Below are positions 25,037 through 35,026 of a stretch of DNA of 43,458 nucleotides, piece after piece. A model generated the notes under the pieces. It was not told where the DNA came from. It did no database searches and worked only from the letters and a program-made list of their open reading frames with translations. Position 1 is the stretch's first letter. Every line of letters begins with the position of its first letter. The stretch covers positions 1 through 43,458 of the forward strand of contig JAFIGH010000038.1 of assembly GCA_020831525.1 (NCBI GenBank). Direction: 5' to 3'. A program made the position numbers and the translations under genes. The DNA is from Opitutales bacterium (GTDB taxonomy: Bacteria > Verrucomicrobiota > Verrucomicrobiia > Opitutales > Oceanipulchritudinaceae).

Positions 25037-27496
25037 TTAGAACTCCACCTTCATGTTGACGATCAGGGATCTCGGCCGACCGTAACCCTGCAACCGGTTG
25101 GGGATGTAGGTACGGTCGAAGACGTTTTCGAGTTTTGCGTTAAAAGTGATGTCGCGGCCCCAGACCTGCGTGCGGTAGCCCGCGATGAGGTCCCACTTCA
25201 CGTAGCCGCTGATGACGAAGTCCACGTTCTCCTGACCGGGCGTGTCGACGCCGCGGGTGTCGCTTTGGTAGACAAAGCCGACGCCGGCGTGGAAGCCTTC
25301 GAGCGCGCCTTCGCGGAAGAGGTATTTACCGAGAATCGAAAACCGGTGGTCGGGCACATACGCGAGGCGTGTGCCGTCGTTGCGCGGATCGGTGTCTTCG
25401 GTGTATTTCGCATCCAGATACGTGTAGCCGCCGAAGAACTGCCAGTTCTCCGTGGGGGCGAGCACGAAGTCGATCTCGAAGCCGCGCGAGCGGTGGATCC
25501 CGCCCAGTTCCTGGAAGGTCTGCCCGGTGTCGGGATCGGAGACTGGACGCGGGAGGTTGGCCCGCTCAATCTGGAAGACAGCCACGGTGCCGTTGATGCG
25601 GCGGTCCCAGAGCTGGTATTTGAGACCGAGGTCGAATCCTTCCGAGGTTTGCGGCTTCAGCTCCACGCCCTCGCGCAGGTTGAGGTTGTTATTCGGAAAG
25701 ACCCCCTCGCTGTAGAGGGCGTAGAGGTTGAGGTCGTCGTTGATCTTGTAGGAAGCCCCGAGTTGCGGCGAGGTGTTGCGCGTCCGGAAGAACTCAAATT
25801 CTGTGGTGAACTGCGGGTCCTCGTAGTCGTAGCCGATACGGTCTTCGGGATTCACGGGCACGTTGCGCGAGGACTGGCGGTTGCGGTTGTCGAACTGGTC
25901 GTGGCGCAGGCCGAGCATAGCCGTCACGCGCCCGTTGAACATTTCGATCTGCGAAGACAGGTAGTAGGCTTTGACGACGTTGATTTCTTCGCTGAATTCC
26001 AAGCGGTTGTATTCACGAACAGTGTAAAGATTTCCGGCAAAGGCTTCCGGTGTGAGCGGATATTCCGGGTAAAGCTCCTGAAATTGGGCGGCGTTGGCTC
26101 CGTCGACGAGCTGAGAAGGGAAGCTCGCTCCGTCGAGCGTCGGGGCAAAGATCGGCACCCGGGAAAGTGTCAAAATGTCGGTCGCGCGGTCGCCCGCCGA
26201 TCCGCCAAGGCGCCGCCAGCGGTCCGTGCGCTCATCGCGGAAATACTCTTGGCCGATGAGCACTTGAATGCTTGTCCGGTCGAACTCCTTGCCGAGGGAA
26301 AACTCATTCTGCACTGTATACACCTCGTTGCGCGCATGGCGGATGACCGGCGACCAGATAGCCGTGTCCGTGAAGACCAGCTCGGATCCAAGAAAAAGTC
26401 GTGAAGCCGGAAGGAGACCCGGCGCGATCCGGTGCATGCGGTCGATCGCGCCCACCAACGCCGCGTGCTGGTCGCGTTCCACGTCATGAAAGTAGAGGAC
26501 GTTGCGGTAGGAGAAGCGGTCGAGCGGCCCGAGCCCGTCCGACGGAGTCCAGCGGAAGTCGGAGGTGATCGTCTTCATGTCGAAGTCGCGGAAGGAGTCG
26601 GGCGGATTGAGGTTGTAGCTGCGGTCTACGGGAATCAAACCGTCGAGACCCCGCGCACGGTTGTAGGAACTGGCTTGGTTGACGCGCTCCGGATGGTTGT
26701 AGCGCGGCAGGGCCGAGACGGGGGCCGTTTGGTTCTGGATATACAGCTCGCCGTCGAGGCGCAGCGAAATCTCCGAAGTCGGCCGCCATTCCAGCGCTGG
26801 TGCAAAGAAGTAAATGTCGTTTTTAAAGTCCTGGATGAACGACTCGCTGCTCTGCACCGCGCCGGTGAAGCGGCTGAGCCACTTGTTGTCGTCGGTGAGC
26901 GGGACGTTGAGGTCGGCTTCGAGCCGGAAGTGGTTGTAGGAACCGACGGTGGCCTTGATACTGCCGAAGGTGTCGCCGCTCGTCGGGGTTTTCGTGATAT
27001 AGTTTACGACGCCGCCCAAACCGCTCTGCCCGTAAAGTATAGCTGCCGGCCCCTTGACCACCTCGAGGCGCGATATGTTGGCCGCGTCCACCACGGCGCC
27101 GACCCGCTTGATCCCGTTGCGCAGGGGCCAGTCCGTGGCAAAGCCGCGCACGATCACCTGGCTGGGGGTGTCGCGGTCCGAGCCCTGCACGACCCCGCCC
27201 GCGTACTCGAGCGCGCTGTAGAGGTCTGTTGCGGCGACGTCCTCGAGAAGTTCCTCCGTGATGACAAGGAGCGACTGCGGCAGCTCCTGGATGAGCATAT
27301 TGATCCGTGTGCCGGATACCGCGTTGGAGGCGTAGTAGCCGCGGTCCCCCGCTGTATCCACGACAAACGGGTCGAGAATGTAGACATCGTCGTCGTCAGC
27401 CTGGGCGTGCAGGGCCGGAAAAGACACCGCCAGAAGAGCCGCGAAAGCGGTGATTCGCGGATATGGGACCGCCGCGTCCTTGAAAATGAGCTTCAT
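25037..27496 (-). CDS. TonB-dependent outer-membrane receptor
   Basis: An 819-residue receptor. The start at 27496 gives a signal peptide (MKLIFKD...ITAFAALLAVSFPALHAQA). The plug domain follows with GTRINMLIQELPQSLLVITEELLED, the ALEYAGGVVQGSDRDTPSQVIVRGF block and GPAAILYGQSGLGGVVNYITK. The barrel ends in the outer-membrane signature with terminal Phe (L-I-V-N-M-K-V-E-F). It is closest in style to ferric-siderophore-type receptors, but in Verrucomicrobia such receptors have wide substrate ranges. Its location just upstream of the beta-helix gene and divergent from nothing else suggests one transcript, and so a role in taking up polysaccharide breakdown products or metal chelates; this is an inference. 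Confidence 0.93.
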   Translation of the reverse strand: MKLIFKDAAVPYPRITAFAALLAVSFPALHAQADDDDVYILDPFVVDTAGDRGYYASNAVSGTRINMLIQELPQSLLVITEELLEDVAATDLYSALEYAGGVVQGSDRDTPSQVIVRGFATDWPLRNGIKRVGAVVDAANISRLEVVKGPAAILYGQSGLGGVVNYITKTPTSGDTFGSIKATVGSYNHFRLEADLNVPLTDDNKWLSRFTGAVQSSESFIQDFKNDIYFFAPALEWRPTSEISLRLDGELYIQNQTAPVSALPRYNHPERVNQASSYNRARGLDGLIPVDRSYNLNPPDSFRDFDMKTITSDFRWTPSDGLGPLDRFSYRNVLYFHDVERDQHAALVGAIDRMHRIAPGLLPASRLFLGSELVFTDTAIWSPVIRHARNEVYTVQNEFSLGKEFDRTSIQVLIGQEYFRDERTDRWRRLGGSAGDRATDILTLSRVPIFAPTLDGASFPSQLVDGANAAQFQELYPEYPLTPEAFAGNLYTVREYNRLEFSEEINVVKAYYLSSQIEMFNGRVTAMLGLRHDQFDNRNRQSSRNVPVNPEDRIGYDYEDPQFTTEFEFFRTRNTSPQLGASYKINDDLNLYALYSEGVFPNNNLNLREGVELKPQTSEGFDLGLKYQLWDRRINGTVAVFQIERANLPRPVSDPDTGQTFQELGGIHRSRGFEIDFVLAPTENWQFFGGYTYLDAKYTEDTDPRNDGTRLAYVPDHRFSILGKYLFREGALEGFHAGVGFVYQSDTRGVDTPGQENVDFVISGYVKWDLIAGYRTQVWGRDITFNAKLENVFDRTYIPNRLQGYGRPRSLIVNMKVEF

Positions 27497-27651
27497 ACCG
27501 TTATCCAGCGGTTTGGGCCGCCACCAATCAACCACCCCGAAAAGTTACGTAACCTCCGCCCGCGGCGCTCCTCTTGCCGACTGGGCGGGGTGTTCCACGA
27601 ACCGACAGCGCGGCGGGCACGGAAACGTTTGTCTGCACTCCGCGGGTGTTG

Positions 27652-29277
27652 TCACCCGAGGTGGAGAATGGCGGAAGCCAGCGGGGGAAGTTCGATTTCC
27701 GTTGTTGTCGCGGTGGTCTTGATGCGGGCCTCTCCTAGAAGAACCTTTTTTACAGTGATTGGCAGGGTTAACGCTGCGGTCTTCGTCTCATTGAGGGGGT
27801 TCACGGCAATCAGCGTCCGGCTTCCGTGGCCTTCCCGTTGATAGACGACGGGATAGGGCGCGGCGGGCGCGTTGAGTTGTCTCAAGGGTGCTTCGCTGCC
27901 CAGTTCGGTGTATCTTTTGCGCAGAGCGATGAGCCGCTTGGTGTGGTGGAGGAGGGAGTCGCCGCGGGCAAGTTGGCGGGCAACGGAAGGCCTTTCGGGT
28001 GAAGGGTCCACCGGCAGGTAGAAGTCCTTTTCAGGAGCGGTGGAGAATCCGCAGCCATCGGTCCCGTCCCACTGCATGGGGGTGCGTGCCCCTGTGCGCC
28101 GGTAGGCCCCTTCCTTGCTCGGCAAATCTTCGAGTGAGCGCATCCCGATTTCGTCGCCATAGTAGAGTGTCGGTACCGAGGGGAGGGTGAAGAGAAAGGT
28201 GAGAATGTTCTTCAATTCCGCTTCCGAACGGTCGCGCGAGTAGCGGGGAAGGTCGTGGTTGCCCGTGGGTATGGAGATCAAACCCCGGTTGCCGATGTAG
28301 GCACGGTGTCCCTGCAGTTCGCGGAAGAAAGTCTGCAGTTCACCGTTTCCCCGGGGATTGAAGTAGCTCACATCGCCGCGGTCGAAAATGGTGTATTTGT
28401 TCTCGCCCCGGAACACCTTCATGTAGGAGGCCTCCTCAAAGTGGATCATGAAATCGATGTGAAAACCGGCCTCGATTGCCCGGGAAGGATTGGACCACTC
28501 GGCGATCAATGCTGCCTCGGGGTAGTCGCGGTCCCACCATTGGCGGACTTCCTGCCAGAAACCGGTCATTGCTTCGCGGGCCATGGAGGGATCGTTGCTT
28601 TTGATCAGGGAAGCCGCCATATCCACGCGGAAGCCGTCCACCCCTTTATCGAGCCAAAAGCGCAGGATCCGGAACATTTCCTGCCTGAGTGATTGCACGG
28701 AGGGATGGTCGGTGGGCAATTGCCACGGCAGGCCGGGATCGGGGTCGGCGTAGCCGTAATTGAGGGCGGGCTGGAAATAGAAGAAGTTTGCAAGGTAGTT
28801 GCCGTCGCGCTCGCCGTGTCCATTGATGAACTGGCCGGGGCCGGTCCCTTTGTCGCCGGTGTAAAATGTGGTGTCGGTCCATACGTAGCGGTCGGAATAA
28901 GCGCTCCGCTCATGCCGGCTGGATGCGGTGAACCATGGATGCTGGATAGACGTGTGGCCGGGTACGAAGTCAAGGAGCAGCCGCATCCCGCGCTCATGGA
29001 GCCCCGCAAGCAATGCCTCCAAGTCGCTCATTTTGCCGTAGCGGGGCGCGATCTTGCAGTAGTCGGAGACATCGTAGCCAGCGTCGCGGAACGGAGACTC
29101 GAAAATAGGCGACAGCCAGACTGTTTCAAATCCAAGTTCCCGGATGTAGTCGAGCCGGGACAGAATGCCTCTGAGGTCGCCGATTCCGTCTCCGTTGCTG
29201 TCTTGAAAGCTGGCGGGAAATATCTGGTAAATGGCTGTCTTGCGAAGCCATTCCGGAAAACATGCAGGTGTATCCAT
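27652..29277 (-). CDS. GH13 alpha-glucosidase/alpha-amylase-family enzyme
   Basis: A 541-residue GH13 (alpha/beta)8 enzyme without signal peptide. Conserved regions: I, [10 protein letters not shown] (Asn of the usual DVVxNH replaced by Gly, His108 kept); II, [9 protein letters not shown] with nucleophile Asp219; III, [8 protein letters not shown] with acid/base Glu260; IV, [9 protein letters not shown] with His341-Asp342. The opening ([29 protein letters not shown] type) and QWDG motif in the C-terminal third match oligo-1,6-glucosidase and trehalulose/sucrose-hydrolase relatives. It probably hydrolyses short alpha-glucans in the cytoplasm. It is followed by the receptor gene in the same direction after 155 bases, so cotranscription is possible but not shown. 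Confidence 0.9.
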   Translation of the reverse strand: [541 protein letters not shown]

Positions 29278-29464
29278 GCGGGCCAGTAAGTGAACTCCAT
29301 CGCAGAGTTCCGGGCTTAATTTGTTGTAAGGTCAAATTACGCGGATGCAGCAACGCGGAAGATTTACGATAAAACCCGCGGAAGTGGAGGGAAGGACACG
29401 CATTTCCTCGCCGTGCCGGATGAATAGGGCTTTAAACGGCGGGAAACTCTGGAGCGCCTTTGCC

Positions 29465-32400
29465 ATGATTTCGAACTTCTTTTCGTTGGTGACTCGATTC
29501 TTTCTGTCCGGGCTTCGTCGGTCGGTTTTGTTTCTGTCGGGGGTCGCGGTATTGCCCGCCGCCGGGACCTTGGTGCATGATCCTTTCAGCGACGGCGGGG
29601 TGACCGAGGGCGACGATCCTTATGATGTCCACTGGTTCACCTCGGACAGCACCCATGTTGACTTCACCGTTGTGGAGGACACTGTCCTCGACCCCGAGCC
29701 GCCTCATCGTGTGGCCAACTTCCTCATCAACAACCCGGCGGAGGTGGAGAAAGACGACTACATTTTCTTCGCCCTTCCCGAAACCGTGGAACTGGAAGTC
29801 GGGGAAGCCATCGAAGTAACTTACCGCCTGCGTTTCGAGGGCGGTGCCCCCCGCGCCGATGCCAGCCGGACAGGCCTCTCCCTTGCTTACCGCGCTCCCG
29901 GCGCGAGCCAGAGCCCGTGGGCCCATCCCGGAAACCGGGAGTATTTCTTTTTCACTTCGTTTGGAGCGGATGGATTCGGCGGGAGCATCCGCAAGAGTGC
30001 CGGTGTCCAAATCCTGAACACGGGAACAGTGCTTGGTGCAAACACGCCGACCGTGGACCTTGCAAATGGGGTGGGCACCGTCATTTTCGAAGTGGCGCGC
30101 ATGGACGAGACGACCGTGCGCATCCGCTATGGCCTCAACGGCATGCCCCCGCGGGAGGCGTTTGACAGCAGCGATATCACAACTGCGTTCAGCCACGTCT
30201 TTCTTCGTTACCGGCGGGCGACGTTGCAACCATTGGAGGCTATGCGCATTGATGATATGCGGGTCGTTCTCACAGCCGTCGACCTGACGCCGCCGGAGCC
30301 CCGGACGTGGTATGTTCGGCAGGATGGAAATGACGTGCACGCGGGCGATGATCCAGAGGCCCCATTTCGTACGATCAGCCATGCCCTCGCATGGGCGCGG
30401 GCGGGAGACACCATCGAAATCGGCGGAGGCGTCTATGCGGAGGCGCTCTTCATTCCGTACGCGGGAGAACCGGACGCTCCCATAACCTTGCGTGCCGCGG
30501 CTGCGCCGGAGGGAGGTTTTGAAGAGGTCGTCGTGAACGGGTTCGAACCGGTTCTTCCCGGCGTGAACGGCGTCGGTGAGTGGACGCTTCACGAGGGGGC
30601 GGTTTGGAGGGTTCCGTTGCCGCCGGAGCGCGTGCTTTCGCTCGGCCGAAACCTTGTCGAGGTCGATGGCGAGGTTCTCTTGCCGGCCCGCTGGCCGACC
30701 GCGGGTGCGCCCGTGGACTTTGACCGCCGGTCGATGGCGGAGGCATCCGACGGCAGCGTCGACGCCAGCACGGCGCATGCCCAGCCGCCTTACCCCGGAA
30801 CGAACTTCTATGACGCCACTTACACCGATGACGCCTTGAGTGCATTTTCCGCGGATGCATGGGCCGGTGCGCGTGTCGACTTGTGTGCGGGGCACAACTG
30901 GTGGCCGAAGACCGGCGTAGTGACAGGCAACATGGATGACCAGTTGCATTTTCGCTTTCGCTTCGAGACCAACTGGAATCACGTCATTGACACGCCCAAA
31001 GAGGGGGACCGCTACGCTCTCTGGGGCCACCTCACGGCTCTCGACACGCCGGGGGAGTTTTTTGTCGATGTCCACGGCACCAACGGCCCGCCGGGCATGC
31101 TCTATGTCTGGTTTCCCGATAGCGGCGCTCCTCACGGGCGGGAGGTGTCCATGCTTGCCCGCCAAGGCGCTGTTGTCCTCGGTGATCGGTCGCACATCGT
31201 CATGGAGGGCATCCGCGTTCGCGGCGGCACACTCTCGATGAATGCGGCCTCGCAGTACAATTGCTTCGATCAAGTCGAGGTCGATTACGGAGCTGTCAAC
31301 CGCAACCGCCTCGAACCCGGAGACGGGGCTTCGGTCCTTCTTGCCGGGGACAACCATGTCTTCACCAACGGTCGCGTGGGGCACAGCTATGGACGCTCGA
31401 TCGAGGTGGCCGGAGCTGGCACGGAGGTCAGCAATACGGTTTCGCATGATGCCGGAAGCCACCTCATCACCTTGCATGGTGCCGTTGGTGCCCACGTGGC
31501 CGGCAATACGGTTTACCGCAGCGGAGACACCGCCATCGACATCGGTGCGAAGGGCAGCGTGATTGAATTCAACCACGCCTACCATGCCGGGATGCGCATC
31601 ACGGACATCGCCGTGATGAACACATGGAACAGCGGCGACATGGAGGGCACGGAGATTCGCTACAACTGGGTGCACAGTAACCTCGCTCCGCTGGATTTGA
31701 CCCGCTCGTGGTGGGGAGGGCAGGGCATCCGGCTGGATTCCGGCGGGGCACCCCTCGGTTGCTCGAATGCCCGCATCCACCACAATGTCGTGTGGAACAC
31801 CACGTCGCGGAGTTCGCTTGCTTTTTGGGGTCTCGGGGAGGGGATGGAGAACTTCGGGAACTCACAGATCAAGGTCTACCACAACACGCTTGATGACAGG
31901 CTGGTCTTTGGCGGCAGCGGCTCGGTCGCGGGCGGCGATGTGCGCAACAACGTCGCCCGCGCGTTCAACAATCCGACGGGTTCTCTCGATGGCATCACGT
32001 TCACTGACAATCTCTTCCGCGATGATGCCGTGGCCGGAAATCTTCAGGCCGATCCGGGCTTTGTCTCCGCGCCCAACCGCAATTTTCAACTCCGGCCCGG
32101 GGCCGCCGCCATCGGGACCGGCGCACCCGTTGAAAGTGTCACCGAGTCCGCCCCGCAAAACTATCTCGGGGCCTACAACCACGCCGCCGCTCCGTGGACT
32201 CCGGGTGCGCGCCTCCGCTCCGGCGACCTTCGCCATCTGGTCACCTCCGTGGAAACCGGCCCGCTCGGGCAGACGCGCGTCCTTGTCACCGGTTTGCCGC
32301 CGGGCCGCACGTTTCCCGATGGTTTCGCCATGCGCCTCGACGGGCGCGAGGCGATTTCCCGGGAGGCGCGCTATTTTCCTTCCGAACATGCCGTGACAGG

Positions 32401-34153
32401 CGTCTTCACATTTGATTTTAGCGGTATCGGCGCCGCCGCTACTGTCGAGTTCAGTCTCGACGGGAGCGAATGGGTTGTTCCCGATTCCGCCGTGGTGGCG
32501 CTTCCCGAACCCTCAATTACATCCGCGGGTCCGTTTTTCGGCACCTCCGCCGGTGGGAGCGAGCACGTGATTTTCGGGAATTATTTATCGGGTGGGGCTG
32601 TCCCGCTGCATGCCCTTCGTGTCAGGGGGCTCGCCGGAGCGGATTTCATCGCCGAGGCCATTCCGTGGATTGCCGATACCACTCCGTGGACCGCTGACGG
32701 AATGGGACCGTCGGGGCAGGATCTCCGTTTCTTCTCCTGGGACGGTGAGACCCCCGTGCGGCACCATGTGGAATACGGTATCGGCGGGGACAACACGCTT
32801 ATCTGGCTCAAGTCCGGCGAAGGCCCGGAAGGGGACGTCGTCAGCTTCGAGGACCGCAGCCGTATCTTTCTCGCCTACGGTGATGAAAGTCTGCCGGGCG
32901 GCGACGATCCGGCGGTGCTGTCCGACAGCTTTCCCGCGCTTGTCTCGGCGGACCGGCTTCTTCATCTGCGCGCGCATGACCTCGCCGCCGCGGCCGCGGA
33001 GGACGATCCGGTGAGCCATTGGCCCGACAATTCTCCCTTTGCTCTGCCTGTCTTGCAGGAGGATCCGGTTAGTCAGCCGAAGCTGCGCCTCAACTCCTTC
33101 GGCGGCCTGCCGGCGGTGGCTTTTGACGGAGTGAACGACCACCTCGACGTCAATGGCGCCGCCGGAATCGGAACAGGCTCCGGACGGATCTTTACTGTCT
33201 ACCGGAATCCGGATCCGGGGTCTGTGAGGTGGCAGCGTCTCTACAGTTCGCGCGCCGGTACGGAAGTTTTCGACTATGAAACCGGGTTCTACGCCATCAT
33301 TCCGACCACGAGTGAGGGCGATCCGCTTCCCCGCCCGGCGCCGACGATCCGCGAGATGAACCGGCAGGGCGGATTTTCCGGCGAGAATTTCCGCATCGGG
33401 CGGCGATCCCTTTCCACCGCCGAGCCTTTCCGCGGCGAGATCGCGGAGATGATCGCCTTTTCGGGTGACTTCACGGGCGCTCCCCGTGAGCAGATCCTGC
33501 GGTATTTGCAGCGCAAGTATGGAATCGTGGAGCGGCCGGTGGTGGACCTTTCCGCCAATGAAACGGTGGAACCCCTGCGGGTATTTGTGGGCGGGGAGGA
33601 AGCGCTTTGGGTCAGAAGAGAAAACGATGGCTCACTGCGGTTTGCCGCTCCTCCCTACACCGGGGGAGAGCCGCTTCCAGTTTCCGCCGATGTGACGGTG
33701 CGGCGTGCCGATGGCGCCGAGGCCGTCTTCGCCGGCGGTTACATCTATTCGCTCAGCTACGGCGAATGGGCCGGATCGCTGCCCGAAGATGAGCGTGCGC
33801 CCGGTCATGCGCCGCATGGTCATGGAATTCCCAACCTGCTTCGCTTTGCCTTTGGCGGAGATGCGGATGCGCCGACGGTTCCGGCGGGAATGCCCCATTG
33901 GACGGATACCCCGGAGGGCACTGTCGTCGAGTTCATCCGCCGTGGCGGCGGCCTGATGGAGCACCATGCCTACCGCATGGGGGAACTCCGGTACATTGTG
34001 GAAGTCTCCCCCGACCTACAGGAGTGGACGCCTCTGTCGTGGAATCCGTTTTTCATCGAGGACATTGGAAATGGAACCGAGCGCGTTTGGGTGGAACTGC
34101 CCGCGGACCCGCCCCGTTGGTTTCACCGCATCCGCGTTGTCATGGGTGAATGA
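29465..34153 (+). CDS. Giant secreted beta-helix protein with LamG domain and Verrucomicrobia-type C-terminal module
   Basis: A 1562-residue exported protein. The ATG at 29465 is preferred because a GGAG lies about 11 bases before it and it gives a signal peptide (MISNFFSLVTRFFLSGLRRSVLFLSGVAVLPAAG); 29420 is an alternative. Order of parts: an N-terminal beta-sandwich (about 40-270); a DUF1565-type start of a parallel beta-helix (TWYVRQDGNDVHAGDDPEAPFRTISHALAWA, from about 280) running to about 880; a TIG-like segment (about 1012-1145); a LamG-like domain (about 1158-1357, with AVAFDGVNDHLDV and F-R-G-E-I-A-E-M-I-A-F); and a C-terminal module (HGIPNLLRFAFGG...LRYIVEVSPDLQEW...) like that of the subtilisin. 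Probably a polysaccharide lyase or hydrolase; no catalytic triad can be assigned. Confidence 0.87.
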   Translation: MISNFFSLVTRFFLSGLRRSVLFLSGVAVLPAAGTLVHDPFSDGGVTEGDDPYDVHWFTSDSTHVDFTVVEDTVLDPEPPHRVANFLINNPAEVEKDDYIFFALPETVELEVGEAIEVTYRLRFEGGAPRADASRTGLSLAYRAPGASQSPWAHPGNREYFFFTSFGADGFGGSIRKSAGVQILNTGTVLGANTPTVDLANGVGTVIFEVARMDETTVRIRYGLNGMPPREAFDSSDITTAFSHVFLRYRRATLQPLEAMRIDDMRVVLTAVDLTPPEPRTWYVRQDGNDVHAGDDPEAPFRTISHALAWARAGDTIEIGGGVYAEALFIPYAGEPDAPITLRAAAAPEGGFEEVVVNGFEPVLPGVNGVGEWTLHEGAVWRVPLPPERVLSLGRNLVEVDGEVLLPARWPTAGAPVDFDRRSMAEASDGSVDASTAHAQPPYPGTNFYDATYTDDALSAFSADAWAGARVDLCAGHNWWPKTGVVTGNMDDQLHFRFRFETNWNHVIDTPKEGDRYALWGHLTALDTPGEFFVDVHGTNGPPGMLYVWFPDSGAPHGREVSMLARQGAVVLGDRSHIVMEGIRVRGGTLSMNAASQYNCFDQVEVDYGAVNRNRLEPGDGASVLLAGDNHVFTNGRVGHSYGRSIEVAGAGTEVSNTVSHDAGSHLITLHGAVGAHVAGNTVYRSGDTAIDIGAKGSVIEFNHAYHAGMRITDIAVMNTWNSGDMEGTEIRYNWVHSNLAPLDLTRSWWGGQGIRLDSGGAPLGCSNARIHHNVVWNTTSRSSLAFWGLGEGMENFGNSQIKVYHNTLDDRLVFGGSGSVAGGDVRNNVARAFNNPTGSLDGITFTDNLFRDDAVAGNLQADPGFVSAPNRNFQLRPGAAAIGTGAPVESVTESAPQNYLGAYNHAAAPWTPGARLRSGDLRHLVTSVETGPLGQTRVLVTGLPPGRTFPDGFAMRLDGREAISREARYFPSEHAVTGVFTFDFSGIGAAATVEFSLDGSEWVVPDSAVVALPEPSITSAGPFFGTSAGGSEHVIFGNYLSGGAVPLHALRVRGLAGADFIAEAIPWIADTTPWTADGMGPSGQDLRFFSWDGETPVRHHVEYGIGGDNTLIWLKSGEGPEGDVVSFEDRSRIFLAYGDESLPGGDDPAVLSDSFPALVSADRLLHLRAHDLAAAAAEDDPVSHWPDNSPFALPVLQEDPVSQPKLRLNSFGGLPAVAFDGVNDHLDVNGAAGIGTGSGRIFTVYRNPDPGSVRWQRLYSSRAGTEVFDYETGFYAIIPTTSEGDPLPRPAPTIREMNRQGGFSGENFRIGRRSLSTAEPFRGEIAEMIAFSGDFTGAPREQILRYLQRKYGIVERPVVDLSANETVEPLRVFVGGEEALWVRRENDGSLRFAAPPYTGGEPLPVSADVTVRRADGAEAVFAGGYIYSLSYGEWAGSLPEDERAPGHAPHGHGIPNLLRFAFGGDADAPTVPAGMPHWTDTPEGTVVEFIRRGGGLMEHHAYRMGELRYIVEVSPDLQEWTPLSWNPFFIEDIGNGTERVWVELPADPPRWFHRIRVVMGE

Positions 34154-34196
34154 GCCTGCCGTGCACCGCTTGCAAGCGCCTACCCGCCCGCGCAAA

Positions 34197-34743
34197 ATGG
34201 TGGACGCGGTCGAGCATTTCATTCGCACGTATGTGGAGCCCAGGGAGGGTGCCTTGCTTTCCCGAGCGCTCAAAGAGTTTGCAAGTGATGAGAGCCTCCT
34301 GGTCCACATGCGGGAGAAGTCGCGCGAGGCGATCCGTATTCAGGTGCGCCTCTTCGCAAGGTTTCTTGGAGCCGATGCGCGCATGTCGCAGGTCCTTCCC
34401 CGGCATTTCGGAAAACCTCCATGCGTGGCTGGTCGACCACGCAGTCCGGCGACCACCCATCATCCCGCCCAATTTCCGCAAACTCTTCGAGCGGGTCCGC
34501 CGGTCGACCGGCATCGAATCATGGACCCGCGACGAGGGACGCCATACGGCCCTCACCTACCACTATGCCGTGAGCGGTCTGAAAGCGACAACTGCCGCCT
34601 GGGCAGGCAATTCGCCCCAGATTCTCGACAGCAAGTATCGCGGCCTCGCAACGGAGGAGGACGCCCGGAGATATTGGTCCATTACACCTGATTCCATCGC
34701 GTCTACTCCGGTCGTCGACTTCCCGGCCGCCTCCGCATCGTGA
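34197..34743 (+). pseudogene. Tyrosine recombinase (integrase) remnant, internally deleted and frameshifted
   Basis: Two frames together give the ends of a phage-type integrase. Frame 3 from 34197 encodes an N-terminal core-binding start (MVDAVEHFIRTYVEPREG...EAIRIQVRLFARFLG). Near 34402 the recognisable sequence passes to frame 1 and reads SENLHAWLVDHAVRRPPIIPPNFRKLFERVRR, then GRHTALTYHYAVSGL (the R-H box of the catalytic domain), and DSKYRGLATEEDARRYWSI, which includes the likely nucleophilic tyrosine. The first catalytic arginine and most of the middle are missing, about half of a usual 380-400-residue protein. It cannot be active. Its presence just before the CARF regulator and restriction genes marks the edge of an old mobile island. 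Confidence 0.75.
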
Positions 34744-35026
34744 CCCCATCCCCGTCGCCAACCTCGCTGCTGTATGACACCTTCCATCCTGTTGATGGAA
34801 GGGGGCAGGTAAACGGGGCAGGGGGGCCGCTTTTTATCGATGCTTGATGAGGTTGAGGAGGGGCCCGGCTGAGGAGATAAAGACGCTCTTTCGGGTGCGC
34901 GTGGCAGACAGACTCTGCCAACCCCGTTTCTCACTAACCTCGTTTCGGTGAGATGAGGACGAGTTTGGACAGGCATGGCTGTTTTAACACTTGTATTAAG
35001 ATATTTTGATGCCTACCTAAATCAAA
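34744..35026. other. Intergenic region with hairpin, upstream of CARF-sigma54 regulator
   Basis: Contains a perfect 9-base stem (CCTTCCATC, loop CTGTT, GATGGAAGG, 34780-34802) without a T-run, then G-rich tracts (34801-34832), then an AT-rich stretch (34980-35026) that probably carries the regulator's promoter. No ORF in it is convincing. Confidence 0.45.

Noticed and set aside
25016-27841. Plus-strand ORFs of over 460 codons opposite the TonB receptor
   Set aside because: The minus strand gives an unmistakable receptor; these are shadow frames.
29432-31783. Long minus-strand ORF of 783 codons opposite the second beta-helix gene
   Set aside because: Antisense shadow in GC-rich DNA: no motif, no signal, and the plus-strand frame has clear domains.
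34780-34802. Terminator
   Set aside because: Perfect stem but no T-run on either side.
34801-34832. G-quadruplex
   Set aside because: G-runs are unevenly spaced and only three are long; not enough to claim a structure.
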